A DNA stretch of 64,000 nt. Source: Symsagittifera roscoffensis (taxonomy: Eukaryota; Xenacoelomorpha; Acoela; Convolutidae). The position numbers and the translations under genes were made by a program. Every line of letters begins with the position of its first letter. Position 1 is the first letter of the stretch. The notes below the pieces were generated by a model. That model saw only the letters and a program-made list of their open reading frames with translations, ran no database searches and was not told where the DNA came from. Shown piece by piece: positions 1 through 11,079 of the stretch. The stretch is taken from contig NC_087064.1 in the NCBI RefSeq assembly GCF_963678635.1, positions 79,764,316-79,828,315 of the forward strand. Direction: 5' to 3'.

Positions 1-2696
1 TATGCAACATCCAAATTTGATGTTGGCAAAATCAGCTCATCACTACATCTCCCATTAAAACCTGACGCAGTTTTCAAAAAACAAAGAGCAAGTAAAGTAC
101 CAATTCACTTACATGATAAAGTAAACAGATTACTCGATATTTTAGAACAATACAATATTATCTCACCGGTAAACAAAGAAGAACAACCAAAAGGTAACAC
201 ATTTATCAACCCTGTTATCATCCTAGCAAAAGGAGAATCATTAAAAATAGTTCTAGACGGTAGATACCTTAATTCACTAATAGACGAATCAAAATGCAAT
301 TGGCCTATTGAACCAATACAAGTTATTTTAACAAAAATAAACGGAAAATACTTTAAAACCGCAGATATGAATAGTGCATATAATCAAATGCGACTAGATG
401 AACAATCGCGACGCTTAACACAATTTGTTATTGGAAATCAACAATAAGAATTCAACCGCCTATTCTATGGAATATCCATAGGACCAGCAGCATTTTCAGC
501 TTTTATGAGCAAAGTTTTTAGACCACTAATACTCAAGAAAAACGCAATCACCCATTTAGACGATGTTTTTATGCAATCACAGACAAAAGAAGAAATGTTC
601 AATGTTTTAGAACACTATCACAAAATACTTCAGAACGAAAATCTGAAGGCCGCCCCCGATAAATCACACTTCTTTTTAACACGAGTTAAAATCTTAGGAC
701 ACAATATAGAAAGAAAAACAATCACTCCATTAAAATCACGCATTGATGCTATTCAAAAGCTCCAACCACCAGCAAACAAAAAGAAAATCCAAGAATTCCT
801 TGGAATGTTAAATTTTTTAAGAAAATATGTCTATAAAATGCAATTATACCTAAAACCATTCTATAATATACTTAGACAACAAAATAATTTTGAATGGAAC
901 ACAGAACATCAAACACGATTTGAAGAAATTAAAAACTCTTAACTGAACAAATTTTGAATACAATTCCAGATCCAAATCAACCATTCTATGCAATGTGCGA
1001 TGCTTCAAATTTTGGCATCGGCGCAGCATTATTACAATCACACAATGGTACAAACAAAATGAACCTTATATCAGCAAAATCTCGACTATTCACTCAAGCA
1101 GAGCTACGACTCTCAACTCTAATGAGAGAATGTACAGCCATAATCTATACACTTACAGAATATGAATTTCTGATACTTGGATCAAAACATCCAACAGTGC
1201 TATTCACAGATCATAAACCAATCATTTTTCTATTTACACAAAAATCCAACCCAAATCACCGAGTTTACAGATTTCAATTAATTTTAATGAAATTCCCAAA
1301 CTTACATATAGTTTGGACAGCAGGAAAGAATCTTGCATTACCAGACACTTTAAGTCGAAATACACCACCTGAATTACTTACACGAAACACTACAGTAGAA
1401 ATACCCAAAAATATAAAATTCTACCTTGCAGAAAACGAAACATCACCCTGACTAGAATGCAAATATGCAGTAAAAACTGACGTTGAACAATCACAGATAA
1501 ACAATCTACAACACTTCCCACTTTTTTTAGATTGCCAAAATAACCACTATGAAGTTGATCTACTTGGAACATCAACTTTCAAACCAATTCCATATTCACA
1601 ATGGATAAAAAATAACACCCAACAAAAAAGAGTAAAACAACACCCGCATAAAAAAGACCTTTTTCCATTAATTGAAAAAGAAAATCTAACTTATAAAATA
1701 AATCGAAGTATGAACCGTTCACTACAAGAATATCTTAGATGTATCATCAATGGAAATGATACAAGATACACCGAATGGTCAGCAGATGTAAAACTATTTC
1801 CCTTAGCATATAATTCACAAATCACGACAACTCTAGGAATGTCACCATATGAAATGGTTTTTAATCAAAAGCCACGCAAACCAATTATGTTTACAGCAAA
1901 CTTTCATAAAAATGCACAAAGTTATTGTCAACCGAATAAAGACTCAATTTGTTATAACTTACCTTTACACACACACGATGAAGATCATTTTCATCACCCA
2001 CAAATTCTTAAATTAGCCTCCGGTACACACACCGAATGGATTTTAACCAGAGATAAAAAACACAATGAAATTTACCAAAAAGTAACAAAAAATTTGTTAC
2101 AAAGACAAAACATTAATGAACAAATAAATTCACGCTTTACACCAGCCTCCGATTTAAAAATTGGAACATTTGTTTTAATACCCAATTTTAATACTCAAAA
2201 AGGAATCTCTAAAAAATTACAACCCCTTCGTAAAGGACCATACCAAATAATTGCCAAACCCACTGATGTCACATATAAAGTTACCGACTCAGACAAAAAA
2301 GAAATTGTTCAACACCGAAACAACCTATTACCTTATTACCCAAAAGAATACGCACTACGCGAACTAACTCAATTATATTCGTTCACAGGTTTAAAAGTTA
2401 TTCAAAATAACCCACATACGGAGAATAAAACAAAGGAACAACATGACATTCATCTCGAAAACCAAAATAAAAAATCAACTATAACGAAAAACAATACAAA
2501 AAAGCTAGATCAAAATATACCTCAAAAAGAAAGAAAAAATAGAAAATTGACAGAAAAAATAATACCCCAAGAACAAATCGACAAATCAGAACATAGAGAG
2601 TCATCACGACTTAGAAATCAACCACAAAAAAACTATAAAACATTCATTCCACAATCTAAAATATTAAAGAAAGTCGAATTTCAAAAACAGCTTTAA
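1..2696 (+). pseudogene. pol: pol remnant: reverse transcriptase, RNase H, integrase C-terminus
   Basis: Frame 1 is open from base 1 as a Ty3/gypsy reverse transcriptase: TADMNSAYNQM (first catalytic Asp), GPAAFSAFMSK and LDDVF (catalytic DD pair) are visible. A TAA at 445-447 replaces a Tyr codon present in copy B, and a 1-nt loss just before 942 shifts the frame. RNase H follows from about 954 (CDASNFGIGAALL, TDHKP) to a TGA at 1447-1449. At about 1695-1712 the text jumps from the RNase H-integrase linker to integrase MNRSLQEYLR, so the HHCC finger and most of the DDE core are missing. The remaining tail (1710-2696) keeps the C-terminal domain with the KGPYQI (GPY/F) motif and a Lys-rich end. 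It cannot encode a working polymerase or integrase. Confidence 0.93.
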
Positions 2697-3001
2697 TTTT
2701 ATATTTAACAATTTTTGCACCTCTGAAATATTTTGAACTTTCATTTTTCAAAAAAACATGCTGACAAACAAGCAACGATTCTAGTTCAAAATTAGCCAAT
2801 AGGATTCATCCAATCCGTCACCTTCTCTAACTCTAACACAAACCAACTAGACGAACGATATTAAACTCCAAGCATATCTATAATTATAACTTTGCGACCT
2901 CCAGGTCAAAAATAAGCAAACCACTCCAACTTGACAACTAAAATAAATATCACCATAATATCATAACACTCCCTTATCTAATAACCCAAAGATCAACAAT
3001 A
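2697..3001 (+). other. Short non-coding stretch after pol with a deletion junction
   Basis: This stretch matches the segment after pol in copy B, which is about 1.3 kb there. Near 2995-3005 copy A jumps about 1.03 kb ahead (copy B about 42372 to 41338). The jump removed the membrane-segment start of the next ORF. The break is at similar C/A-rich text on both sides. No gene is visible here. Confidence 0.7.
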
Positions 3002-3775
3002 TTTCCCCAATCCCCATCACCAAGTACTCCGGAAAACCCAATTGCCATATTACCGGAAACCCCTACACTTCTTTCACAACGTAGCACCTCAACTCTACCC
3101 TCAGATTACTTAGGTTTAACACCAACATCTGAACAAATACGTGAAAATCCCTTTAACCCTACAAACCAAACATCACGACTACCATATTGGACATCACATT
3201 CATTCACACAAGGTGAACCAAATTTAATCAATGATCCAATAGATATTTCTACGGATACAACAACATCCTCATCACTACCAGAAACATTATCACTACCATC
3301 AACACCATCAATAAGCCAGATTTCACCACCGTCTTTTAACTTAAATTTCCCATATAACCTCGACGCTAGATATCGAGAACAATCATCAACAAATATTCCT
3401 TTAAGACTAGACTGGAATACATTCACAGCACCTCCACCATTATTTGGACAACACCCAGAGAGTAACCGACTCCACAACTGGGCTCTAAATAGACTACAAT
3501 ATAGACAAGACATTCACGAAGACATTCGTGATCATAACATCCAAATACTCCAACAAAATAGTCTACAATTAAAATTTGAAATCACGGTTAAATTAAACAA
3601 CATTACTCAACATCCCTATCCATTAAACCCACCAAATATAACAGCTCAATCCCTACCACCACCATTTATAACAACTGAAGTGATATACAAATACGACAGA
3701 TATACCAAAAAGACAATTGGTTACATCACATTTTATAACCCATACTCAGGATTGTCATACACATGTATATTCTAA
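3002..3775 (+). pseudogene. C-terminal part of the TM/Pro-Ser-Thr-rich ORF (copy A)
   Basis: The frame that ends with TAA at 3773-3775 is open through this whole stretch and is collinear with the copy B ORF at 40566-41474. It has no start codon because the N-terminal part was deleted. The first 120 or so residues are rich in Pro, Ser and Thr. The last 100 or so are more ordinary in composition and almost unchanged between copies (LKFEITVKLNN, YNPYSGLSYTCIF at the end). The stop overlaps the start of the env-like ORF, as in copy B. I do not recognise a family. Conservation of the C-terminus in both copies argues that it was a real protein. Confidence 0.8.
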
Positions 3776-6371
3776 AATTTTAATTTTTCTCCAACTCCTT
3801 TTTCTAATAACCTCCAATGAAAACATAAACCCTTCCCCCCGCACAGGACCCCAAGATTTATTAGTAACACATTACGATTGTGAAGAAAACGAACAAAAAA
3901 CACTACACAAATATGCAATAAATCAAGTATCACAATGCGAAACAGAACCACAAGCTATAGAAACAACAAATGTATTAGCGACACTTTATTCAAAAGCCCG
4001 AGCAACAACAGTTATAGGATATAAATTCACAGCAACATTTTCTGAAAAGAAAGTACATTGTTCACAAGTCTCAAATGGAAATAAAAACCGACTTGACCAC
4101 GAATCATTCTACCAGAGTAATATCGAACGACTTTTACATCTCAACCCCGAAGATTGTAAAAACGAGTGACTAAGACTAAACATCACAAGAAATAAAAACA
4201 CAGATAGAAAATTAGTATATTTTCAAATCTTTGCAGATTCTGTACATCAAGCAGAACTTGAAAGATATCAAGGACATATAAAATTAGATGAAAAATACCC
4301 ATACAACGGCGCACACGGAAGATTAACTTATGACATACACGATAAACACTGGATACCACATATTGGTATAAATGACCCATCAAACTGCAAAGCAGACACA
4401 AAAAATAAAGGATATCAAGAAATAATGTTTTTCGATTGGAAAATACAACTCGAAAAAATACAACTCACACGCGACTTATCTGACAACACAATGATCTATC
4501 AAGGAATTAGATTACCTTGTAAAAACGATCAAGGCTATTGTGATCCTACAACACGAACACAAGCAACAATTGTTTGGTTCCCCGAAGACACATGTACAAC
4601 ATTTCAAGTAGCAAAAATACACGCTCGTATGATAAAATTTCACGAAAAATATTTTATACAATCAATTCCATATGAACAAGTCCATCCATCACGAAGACAA
4701 AGTTCTAATTTTAGAAACATACACAATATAGAAAATGAATTGACACGTTTTCAAATATATCAAGAAACAGAACTTGCATGTAAATACAGAAATCCACTTC
4801 ACAAAACACAATACTCCGAGATATTAGTCGAATACGAAAAAGGATTCGACATGACCACTGGAAAAATAAAAATCGACCCATACGCCACAAGTCACCCTAT
4901 AAACGAAGGAACATCATATATACCAGTTGATTTTCAAAAAAGTAAAAGTCAACCTGGTGGACATCTAAAACCCCATGACACTAGAAGCACACGTTTACAA
5001 GAACTATCACTAATGAATAGTACATATTTCGGTAATATCCACTATGATATTCACCTAGATATGAAATTAGACTACACAATTAGCCGCATTTTTCAAGAAA
5101 TGTCACTCTCTGAATTAGAAACACTTCACCAACTATGCGAATTAGAAAGGACACAAATCCTACAATCACTTGCACTAGCAGTATTAAAAATACCCTACGC
5201 AGGATATTTACTATCAATAAATAGATCAAATTTTTTAGACTATGAAGGAAACATTTTATGGTTTTATACCTGTACCAAAAAAGCATCACCACTATATGTT
5301 TTTGAAGATAAACGATGCTATAAAAGAATCCCTATCTTTTATAAGAATAAAGTACATTTCGTTGACACACTTTCAAGACGAACCTATTTCTGGGATACCG
5401 CAGTCCCATGTGGATCAGAAAATAGCCACAATGTAGTTCAACTGAACCCTGATGAAGATAAATATTACCTTCTTACCCCATATCCCACATTAATGCAATC
5501 ACTCAAAAAATTTTCACCTGAAAGCATTAGAGCTATTGCTCGAAACCCAAATATTGACCTACAGTCAATTGAAATATACTCAAAATCCGATATACAACAT
5601 CACATTAGAACACAACAATTCCAAGAATTATTAACACAAATGGACACTATACAAAGACAATCAATTGACCAAAACTTACGCAAACTTGCCAAAACCGCAG
5701 GATTTGCAGATATTTATACACAAGATTATAGCGGATATTTTAAAGACACTAAAGACTATATATATCTAAACGGTGAAAAATACAGACCACAAGATATTTC
5801 ACCTATAAATATTTTTAGCTTTGTTACACTAAAAAATGAAATTCTCGATTTTCTAGGATGGCCCTACTACATCTTAGAAAAATTGACTATTTTATACGCA
5901 ATGTTTAACTTTATAGGATTTATTTTTTCGCTTTTAAAAGGAATCTATAATACATGCGCTATACACACACACGTAAATAGACAAGCAAGTGTAGCACGCA
6001 TACTATTTGCAGGATTTTTTGGAATTTTTTCATCATCAATAAACAAAATTCTTTTAGACGCACAAATAAAAGAATACAACACAAAAATAGCAACAAGACA
6101 GAACACATACGACGAAGAACATAACAATGTAGACATAACGCCTACACCACCACAGTTACCACCCCTACCACATAACCATCCATTATCACTAGTCCCACGA
6201 AATTTTCGAAATTTAGCAATAACACATAATCCAAATTTTAGACCAACCATATCACAAAGTCCCATTCAACATATAATGACACACCATTCACTAGATGAAA
6301 ATACATATGAACAAATTATAGAACAACCCCATACCACCGCTTTTCAGTCTCAAAATAATAATTTTTTTTAG
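3764..6371 (+). pseudogene. env: Envelope-like glycoprotein ORF (copy A), interrupted
   Basis: The start overlaps the stop of the upstream ORF. A hydrophobic signal-like segment (KILIFLQLLFLI) is followed by a Cys-containing ectodomain-like region, and two hydrophobic segments lie near the C-terminus (about 5890-5960 and 5990-6055), then a polar tail. Possible N-glycosylation sites such as NST and NRS occur. A 1-nt loss near 3775 shifts the start frame, and a TGA at 4167-4169 interrupts the frame; otherwise it is open to TAG at 6369-6371. The position after pol, signal segment, Cys residues and C-terminal anchors fit a retroelement envelope protein. The Cys/Trp pattern at about 4515-4600 (LPCKND, GYC, ATIVWF, DTC) reminds me of invertebrate viral glycoproteins of chuvirus/gB-like type, but I cannot verify that. 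Non-functional as it stands. Confidence 0.75.
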
Positions 6372-6377
6372 CCCACG

Positions 6378-8177
6378 ATGAGCCGACAACTTGGATCCCT
6401 ACACCGCTCAAATTCCCACCCAACCAACCTCAACACTCCAATTACAATAATTCCACTTTTTGCTTTCCCGCCACCCGATTTCCCAACCAATGATGTAACA
6501 TCAGGCATGAATTCAGACACTAACTCACATATCTCAGTTTTATACTCCATTTCACAACTAAATAACCCGAACATTGAAACCCCCGATGAATTTGCAGACT
6601 CTGAACCATCTCCATCCAATAATTTTCAAACCAACTCCTCAGTTTTTTCAAAACCCCCTTTTCAACCAATTCCGCCAAATAACCCACTTCCATCCATTTC
6701 TACACCCTCTTATGCTTCACAAGTCACCCCAACCTACTCTTCATTTCATTCAGACCGATCATCCAATTCTCCAGATACTCCCCAAATCTCCCAGGAACTA
6801 GATAATTTTATCACCCTACAACAACAACCCTCCCACCTTGAAAACCCCACTATAAATCAGATTTCATCCACAATAGAATCATCAAACCCATCTACCCCTA
6901 CACCCTCTTCAGCTTATACCGCATCATTAGCACCATCATCCACATCCACCGAATCATCAAATAGCACTAATAGAGCTTATCGCACTTTCAAAAGAAAATT
7001 CCCGAACCATCCATTTCCAACAAAACCAGGAACAGCCCGTGAATATATTAATCATCCAAATCACACTAACACGAAAGATTTTTTAGCAATCACCCTACCT
7101 TCATTTCCACAATATACTTTGAATACTCCTAACAACACTAACGACACACGTAGTTTTGTAGATGAACAAGTTTTAATGCCTACACTTCATTGGACATCAT
7201 ATTATCATTTTACTAACCCCCTTTGCCTACCTTTATCTAATACTCACATCGACATAGAAAGAAATCAAAATATGCTATATCGACTCACCACACCCCTAAC
7301 ACATAGACAATTTACTTATATAGGATATAAAAAGTCACTAAAAACATACCGAGCTAACGAATATACGCTAGAATATTACGATCATAACATCATCCGAGCT
7401 AACCAAGACCAATTTTTAGATGATGACCGTTTCGCTAGCCCACAAATCACAGAAAAATTCTTCATCAAAACACCATATGTATTTACACTCAATATATTTG
7501 ATCGCAAATTCGATCACATCATTTCTGAAGCACTAACCGACACACAAGCTTACGAAAGTTTTAAAGAAAAATTTCAATTATTTTCACTAACCTTCCATTT
7601 CCTTGCACCACACGAACGAGATTTGCACTGCTCACACGATATTATGTTACGCACTAAACAAACCCACACATATACATATTATCGCTTCATACAAAATCAC
7701 TTTGATCTACACACTCCATCAAGACAACCACACCACCGTTTTCAATTTATTAACTCTAAATACACTTCACCATTTTTTCTTAACTTCACATATAGCATCA
7801 AAGATACTAACCTTCACGGTATTCTTCGCGATTATGATCCCATAACCCAAATGTATATTTTTTGTCCCATCACAAAGACCTTCAACGCAGAAGAATCCAG
7901 ACCCTTCCTTATCCCACATGAATTTGTTCAACCTATAGAAATCCCAATATTAGAATTCATCCACAACACTAAATATAATCACAAATTATATAATCTCATC
8001 CAAAACACACCATATGATTTTGCAGTTGGCACTGAAGAACTAAAAACCATTAAAGCACTTCAATTGCTTTGGCCACTGCTTCAAACTAAAAACATCATTC
8101 GCATACTAGCAAAATTACTAACTAACTCCGACATAATACACGACATCTTCCCCCACGGTTTTTTCCCCGACGATTAA
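6378..8177 (+). CDS. ORFX: uncharacterised 599-residue ORF after env (copy A, full length)
   Basis: A full-length open frame starts with MSRQLGSLHRS six bases after the env stop. In copy B the start codon overlaps the env stop as ATGA, which supports this start. Residues 1 to about 205 are very rich in Ser, Thr, Pro and Asn and look disordered. From about 206 (FKRKFPNHPFPTKP) to the end the protein is rich in aromatic residues and looks folded, with no membrane segment. Copy B keeps the same protein at high identity, split by a frameshift near 36.78 kb. I recognise no family. Its place after env suggests a structural, matrix-like or accessory protein made from a spliced or coupled mRNA, but that is inference. 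Confidence 0.85.
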   Translation: MSRQLGSLHRSNSHPTNLNTPITIIPLFAFPPPDFPTNDVTSGMNSDTNSHISVLYSISQLNNPNIETPDEFADSEPSPSNNFQTNSSVFSKPPFQPIPPNNPLPSISTPSYASQVTPTYSSFHSDRSSNSPDTPQISQELDNFITLQQQPSHLENPTINQISSTIESSNPSTPTPSSAYTASLAPSSTSTESSNSTNRAYRTFKRKFPNHPFPTKPGTAREYINHPNHTNTKDFLAITLPSFPQYTLNTPNNTNDTRSFVDEQVLMPTLHWTSYYHFTNPLCLPLSNTHIDIERNQNMLYRLTTPLTHRQFTYIGYKKSLKTYRANEYTLEYYDHNIIRANQDQFLDDDRFASPQITEKFFIKTPYVFTLNIFDRKFDHIISEALTDTQAYESFKEKFQLFSLTFHFLAPHERDLHCSHDIMLRTKQTHTYTYYRFIQNHFDLHTPSRQPHHRFQFINSKYTSPFFLNFTYSIKDTNLHGILRDYDPITQMYIFCPITKTFNAEESRPFLIPHEFVQPIEIPILEFIHNTKYNHKLYNLIQNTPYDFAVGTEELKTIKALQLLWPLLQTKNIIRILAKLLTNSDIIHDIFPHGFFPDD

Positions 8178-8180
8178 CAG

Positions 8181-8561
8181 GTAAGTATAATTTATACATA
8201 TTCTTAACTAATAAATTCAAATTAAAAAACTAACCATTCTTTATCCATGTCTCATTTTGATTTTAAGTCTTCATCTCACGATCATCTGCAAAATACACAA
8301 AAGAAAAATAAAAAGAGAAAACTTCTTCAAATTGTTCAAAACTCTAATAATCTTTTGCACCAGCTAAATTAAATAAAGTTCATAGAAATGTAGTAAATTA
8401 ATTTATAAATTATTTCCCTAAAAGCAGTAATTCTAATAATGATGAAAATTTGTAACTTAATTTTTACCCAAAACTAGCAGTAAAATTGAAATTCTATGTA
8501 GTAAATTGATAAGACGAAAATGCAGTACTAACCTTTTGATATTTCCATTCACTCGCACAAG
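8181..8561 (+). other. Putative 381-bp intron right after ORFX
   Basis: Four bases after the ORFX stop stands CAG|GTAAGT, a near-perfect 5' splice site. A TACTAAC branch-site match lies at 8526-8532, followed by a pyrimidine-leaning stretch and AG at 8560-8561. Copy B keeps the arrangement (36395 down to 36017, 379 bp). On the opposite strand, a GGTTAGTA donor-like and a TTTTGCAG acceptor-like sequence also occur in both copies, so the direction of splicing is not settled by sequence alone. Confidence 0.45.
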
Positions 8562-9743
8562 AATTCTATCCAAACTCGCACAGCTCGCCCACGAAGAATT
8601 GTGTAAATAATGAATCTTAGTTTCAAGCTTTCACACTCAACAACTCTAACACACGATAACAAGTTTCAATCTTTCCTTTAACCCGGTTGGAAAGGAATTA
8701 TATACTAAACAAAACTAGCCAACGCAGCTTACTAAACACCACAACACATAGAATAACAGCATGACTAAGAAAAAGAAACCAACGGTACCCAAACCGGATT
8801 AACCCAGTTTAAAACTGGATAATTTATTCTTTTGAGGACTATTATAAAGTCTAAGAAAGAAATAATAAAACACAAAAAGTCGAAAGACAAACCCATACCA
8901 AAAACAATTTGATTTTTGAAAAAAGGACACAACCAACGAAACATAAGAAAAACCACAATAAACCAAACATAAAAAGTTATCACTTAACAGGACCTCTCAC
9001 AGAAACCGCACGAAATCATACTCCCACTCCTGGCCTAACCCACCAGAGAGGACGTCCTGAGCATGCTCTATAGCCGGCCTAACCCACCGCGCTACATCCA
9101 CGCTTTGTGACCACACTTCTATTTTTAATAAGAGGTACTCAAGGGTGAGTAACTCTTCAAAATAACCGAACTAAAACAAAAAGCTTTTGTGAAAACAACT
9201 AACCAAAATCATAATTAAAACACCAAACTAATAAAAATTTTATAAAATGTAAATTATACCTTGCAGTATATAGATCAGCATACAACACCAAAGACGAACA
9301 TCCAAAGACAAAATGACCCCACTACACTCGAAAAAGAATGGCCAACCACAATCAATATGCCGCCCACAATCACAACTCAAAGGATTTAGAGTACGACTTG
9401 ACTTCGCAGAAAAGGACTTCATTGAACTAGAACAATGACCACCTCGATGTTCAAGTATACGTACAGATCCGAGTAACCAGGCATCCCCTCCACGCACACT
9501 CTCCACGCCATTCCCAGACAAGGTCAACCTAAAAGAAGTTCTCTACATGGAACAGAAAAACCTGTCATAGCCAACCATTCTGAAAGCAGATTTGAGTTTG
9601 TTGCGAAAACCCAGTCGTTGTCATGAGAAGACACAGCGATTGAACCCAGAAGAATTATGATGTTTGCCAAATACCAACGTCCATCATCCATCCTTTGAAT
9701 TGCAGAAAGACTATTCTAAAAAACTCTGTAAAACCCGGATGGG
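8562..9743 (+). other. 3' non-coding region of copy A
   Basis: It is collinear with 34803-36016 of copy B. It holds a near-palindrome TAACCCAGTTTAAAACTGG at about 8801, AATAAA-like strings on the coding strand, and two copies of GGCCTAACCCACC about 57 bp apart. Open frames on the opposite strand occur in both copies but break at indels, so I do not call them genes. A Lys/Arg-rich sense frame of 80 codons is open in copy B only. Confidence 0.65.
9729..9743 (+). promoter_or_regulatory. Polypurine-tract-like sequence before the 3' LTR
   Basis: TAAAACCCGGATGGG abuts the TG start of the LTR. Copy B has the same string next to its 3' LTR (34803-34817, complement), while the sequence outside its 5' LTR differs. 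That is the pattern expected of a plus-strand primer site, though it is purine-poor for a PPT. Confidence 0.55.
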
Positions 9744-10153
9744 TGGAACCTGATCTAAACTACATTTTATGATTGGATAAATTAGATATTTTACCACTGT
9801 AAATTATTTAATATTAACCAATCATGATCCATCTAACTAACAACCCACTTATTTGTAAGTGCTGGAATTACTTGTAATTTCAGCACCAGAGAGATTTGAA
9901 TTTAACTTAGAAATTAGTTGTCTCTCCAAGAGAACTTCAGCAGCCGCAATAAACCAGTATACCCTAGATCTATTGAGCCTAGCAGAGACTAGTTAAGCAA
10001 CCTGAGACTAGATAGTATAAGAGTAAGATTAGGATCGGTATTAGACTAAGAAGTTGCACGAATCTATCCGGCCGAAAATAAGATGGCGTGACGAGCAGAC
10101 GGTGTACCCTATCCGAAATTACTCTATGAGTTAACCACTTCGGTCCTAACTCA
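9744..10153 (+). repeat. 3' LTR of copy A (410 bp)
   Basis: It starts TGGAACCTGATC and ends CTAACTCA. It matches in reverse complement the two LTRs of copy B at 34393-34802 and 52144-52553. The TG...CA ends were fixed by aligning all three and by the target duplication of copy B. Confidence 0.92.
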
Positions 10154-10171
10154 CTAATAAGGCCACGACAA

Positions 10172-10477
10172 GGCTCTTTTTCATTCCCCCCCCCCCCACC
10201 TCACATATACGCCAATTTTATGTTGTAACGAGGAGGCTTACAAGGTTAAGTATGGAGACCAAATATGTTTGTCATAGCCTAATTAGTCCGCATACCAATT
10301 TTTGTATCAATCCGATCATGTGAACAAAATTTTACTAATAAAATTTCGCTGGTGGGAGAAAAGGAAAAAGAGCCCACGACAAATATATTTGGTCTTCATA
10401 CTCAACCTCGTAAAACCCCTCGTTACATTAATATATTGAAGCTCGGGTGAGGTGGGGGGGGGGGAAGGAAAAGAGCC
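10172..10477. repeat. Fold-back MITE-like repeat with C-run and G-run arms
   Basis: The left arm begins GGCTCTTTTTCATT followed by 12 C. The right arm ends with 11 G then AAGGAAAAGAGCC. The arms continue as imperfect complements inward (TTGTAACGAGGAGG against CCCCTCGTTACATTA, and the TATGGAGACCAAATATGTTTGTC segment against its complement near 10378-10405). There is no coding capacity. It sits 18 bp after the LTR of copy A. Confidence 0.75.
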
Positions 10478-10496
10478 CAAGAACCAATCTGCTTAA

Positions 10497-10715
10497 AAAG
10501 CCCCCCTTTCAAATTCAATTTTGAAAAGTCTATTTAAGGTTGTCATAATGCAATCAAATTTGGCGTGGTGAACAAATCGACAACTGTCGACAACTGTGAA
10601 CAGATTTGTACTTCATACTTTACAGTGTAACATCACGCATTTAGCCGTAATAACTCGTAAAACAAACAAAAAACTCGGTATTTTGAAAGGGGAGGAACTG
10701 GAAAAGAGCCCAATT
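10497..10715. repeat. Second, more diverged copy of the fold-back repeat
   Basis: CCCCCCTTTCAAA at the left and TTTGAAAGGGGAGG plus GGAAAAGAGCCC at the right form loose inverted ends related to the repeat at 10172-10477. The body is AT-rich. I see no gene. Confidence 0.4.
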
Positions 10716-10888
10716 TTCAATGAATTGTGGCAACGTGAAAGTCATTTTTCAAATTTAAATTTCGTTAGGATGGGTTGTTGAAAGCTATCCTGCATTACTG
10801 GCTCCGCTCAAATTGTTTTAAACGCAGACTTATCACCCTTGAAAAGAGTTATGTCCCTCGGAGTTTGGGTTCAATGGAGATGATTAAG

Positions 10889-11065
10889 TTACAGTCGGCA
10901 AAATAATCTAAGCTAAGGCTATAATATCTAAGGTAAAAACACAACTTATCGGTAGTGTATTAATTCACTTTTTTCAATTTCTTTTAAGTTTTCTTAAGAC
11001 ATTGACTTGTCTCTTATCTTAATGAACTTCGTTTATAAATAAAGGTTGTCAAAAAAATTTTCTCA
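10889..11065 (-). repeat. 3' LTR of the copia element
   Basis: On the - strand it starts TGAGAAAATTTT and ends CCGACTGTAA. It aligns with 15472-15646 along its length, for example CACTTTTTTCAATTTC against CACTTTTTCAATCTC and TTACAGTCGG against TTACTGTCGG. The two copies are clearly diverged. Confidence 0.7.
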
Positions 11066-11079
11066 CCTTCCCCCCGCCT
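11066..11079 (-). promoter_or_regulatory. Polypurine tract of the copia element
   Basis: On the - strand GAGGCGGGGGGAAGG stands directly before the TG of the 3' LTR, the expected position of the plus-strand primer. Confidence 0.65.

Larger units (their letters stand above)
1..10153 (+). mobile_element. Large env-bearing Ty3/gypsy LTR retroelement, copy A (5' part outside the window)
   Basis: The window opens inside the reverse transcriptase of this copy and runs through RNase H, the C-terminal part of integrase, a Pro/Ser/Thr-rich ORF, an envelope-like ORF, ORFX, a 3' non-coding region, a polypurine stretch and the 3' LTR. Each block has a close counterpart in reverse orientation in copy B (34393-52553). 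Relative to B this copy lost about 0.89 kb (most of the integrase core) and about 1.03 kb (between pol and the PST ORF), and has a stop in RT, frameshifts after RT and in env, and a TGA in env. The coding strand is A-rich and G-poor throughout. The 5' LTR and any target duplication partner (the base run CTAA follows the 3' LTR) lie outside the window. Confidence 0.93.

Noticed and set aside
9030-9120. tRNA- or SINE-like strings (GCGCGGTGGGTTAGGCC on the - strand) in the 3' region
   Set aside because: An A-box-like string is present but I could not find a B box or a cloverleaf, and it is simply part of the element in both copies.
9240-9527. 95-codon frame on the - strand in the 3' region of copy A, partly kept in copy B
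   Set aside because: In copy B the same frame has stops and indels; the strand bias of the element favours spurious frames on the antisense strand.
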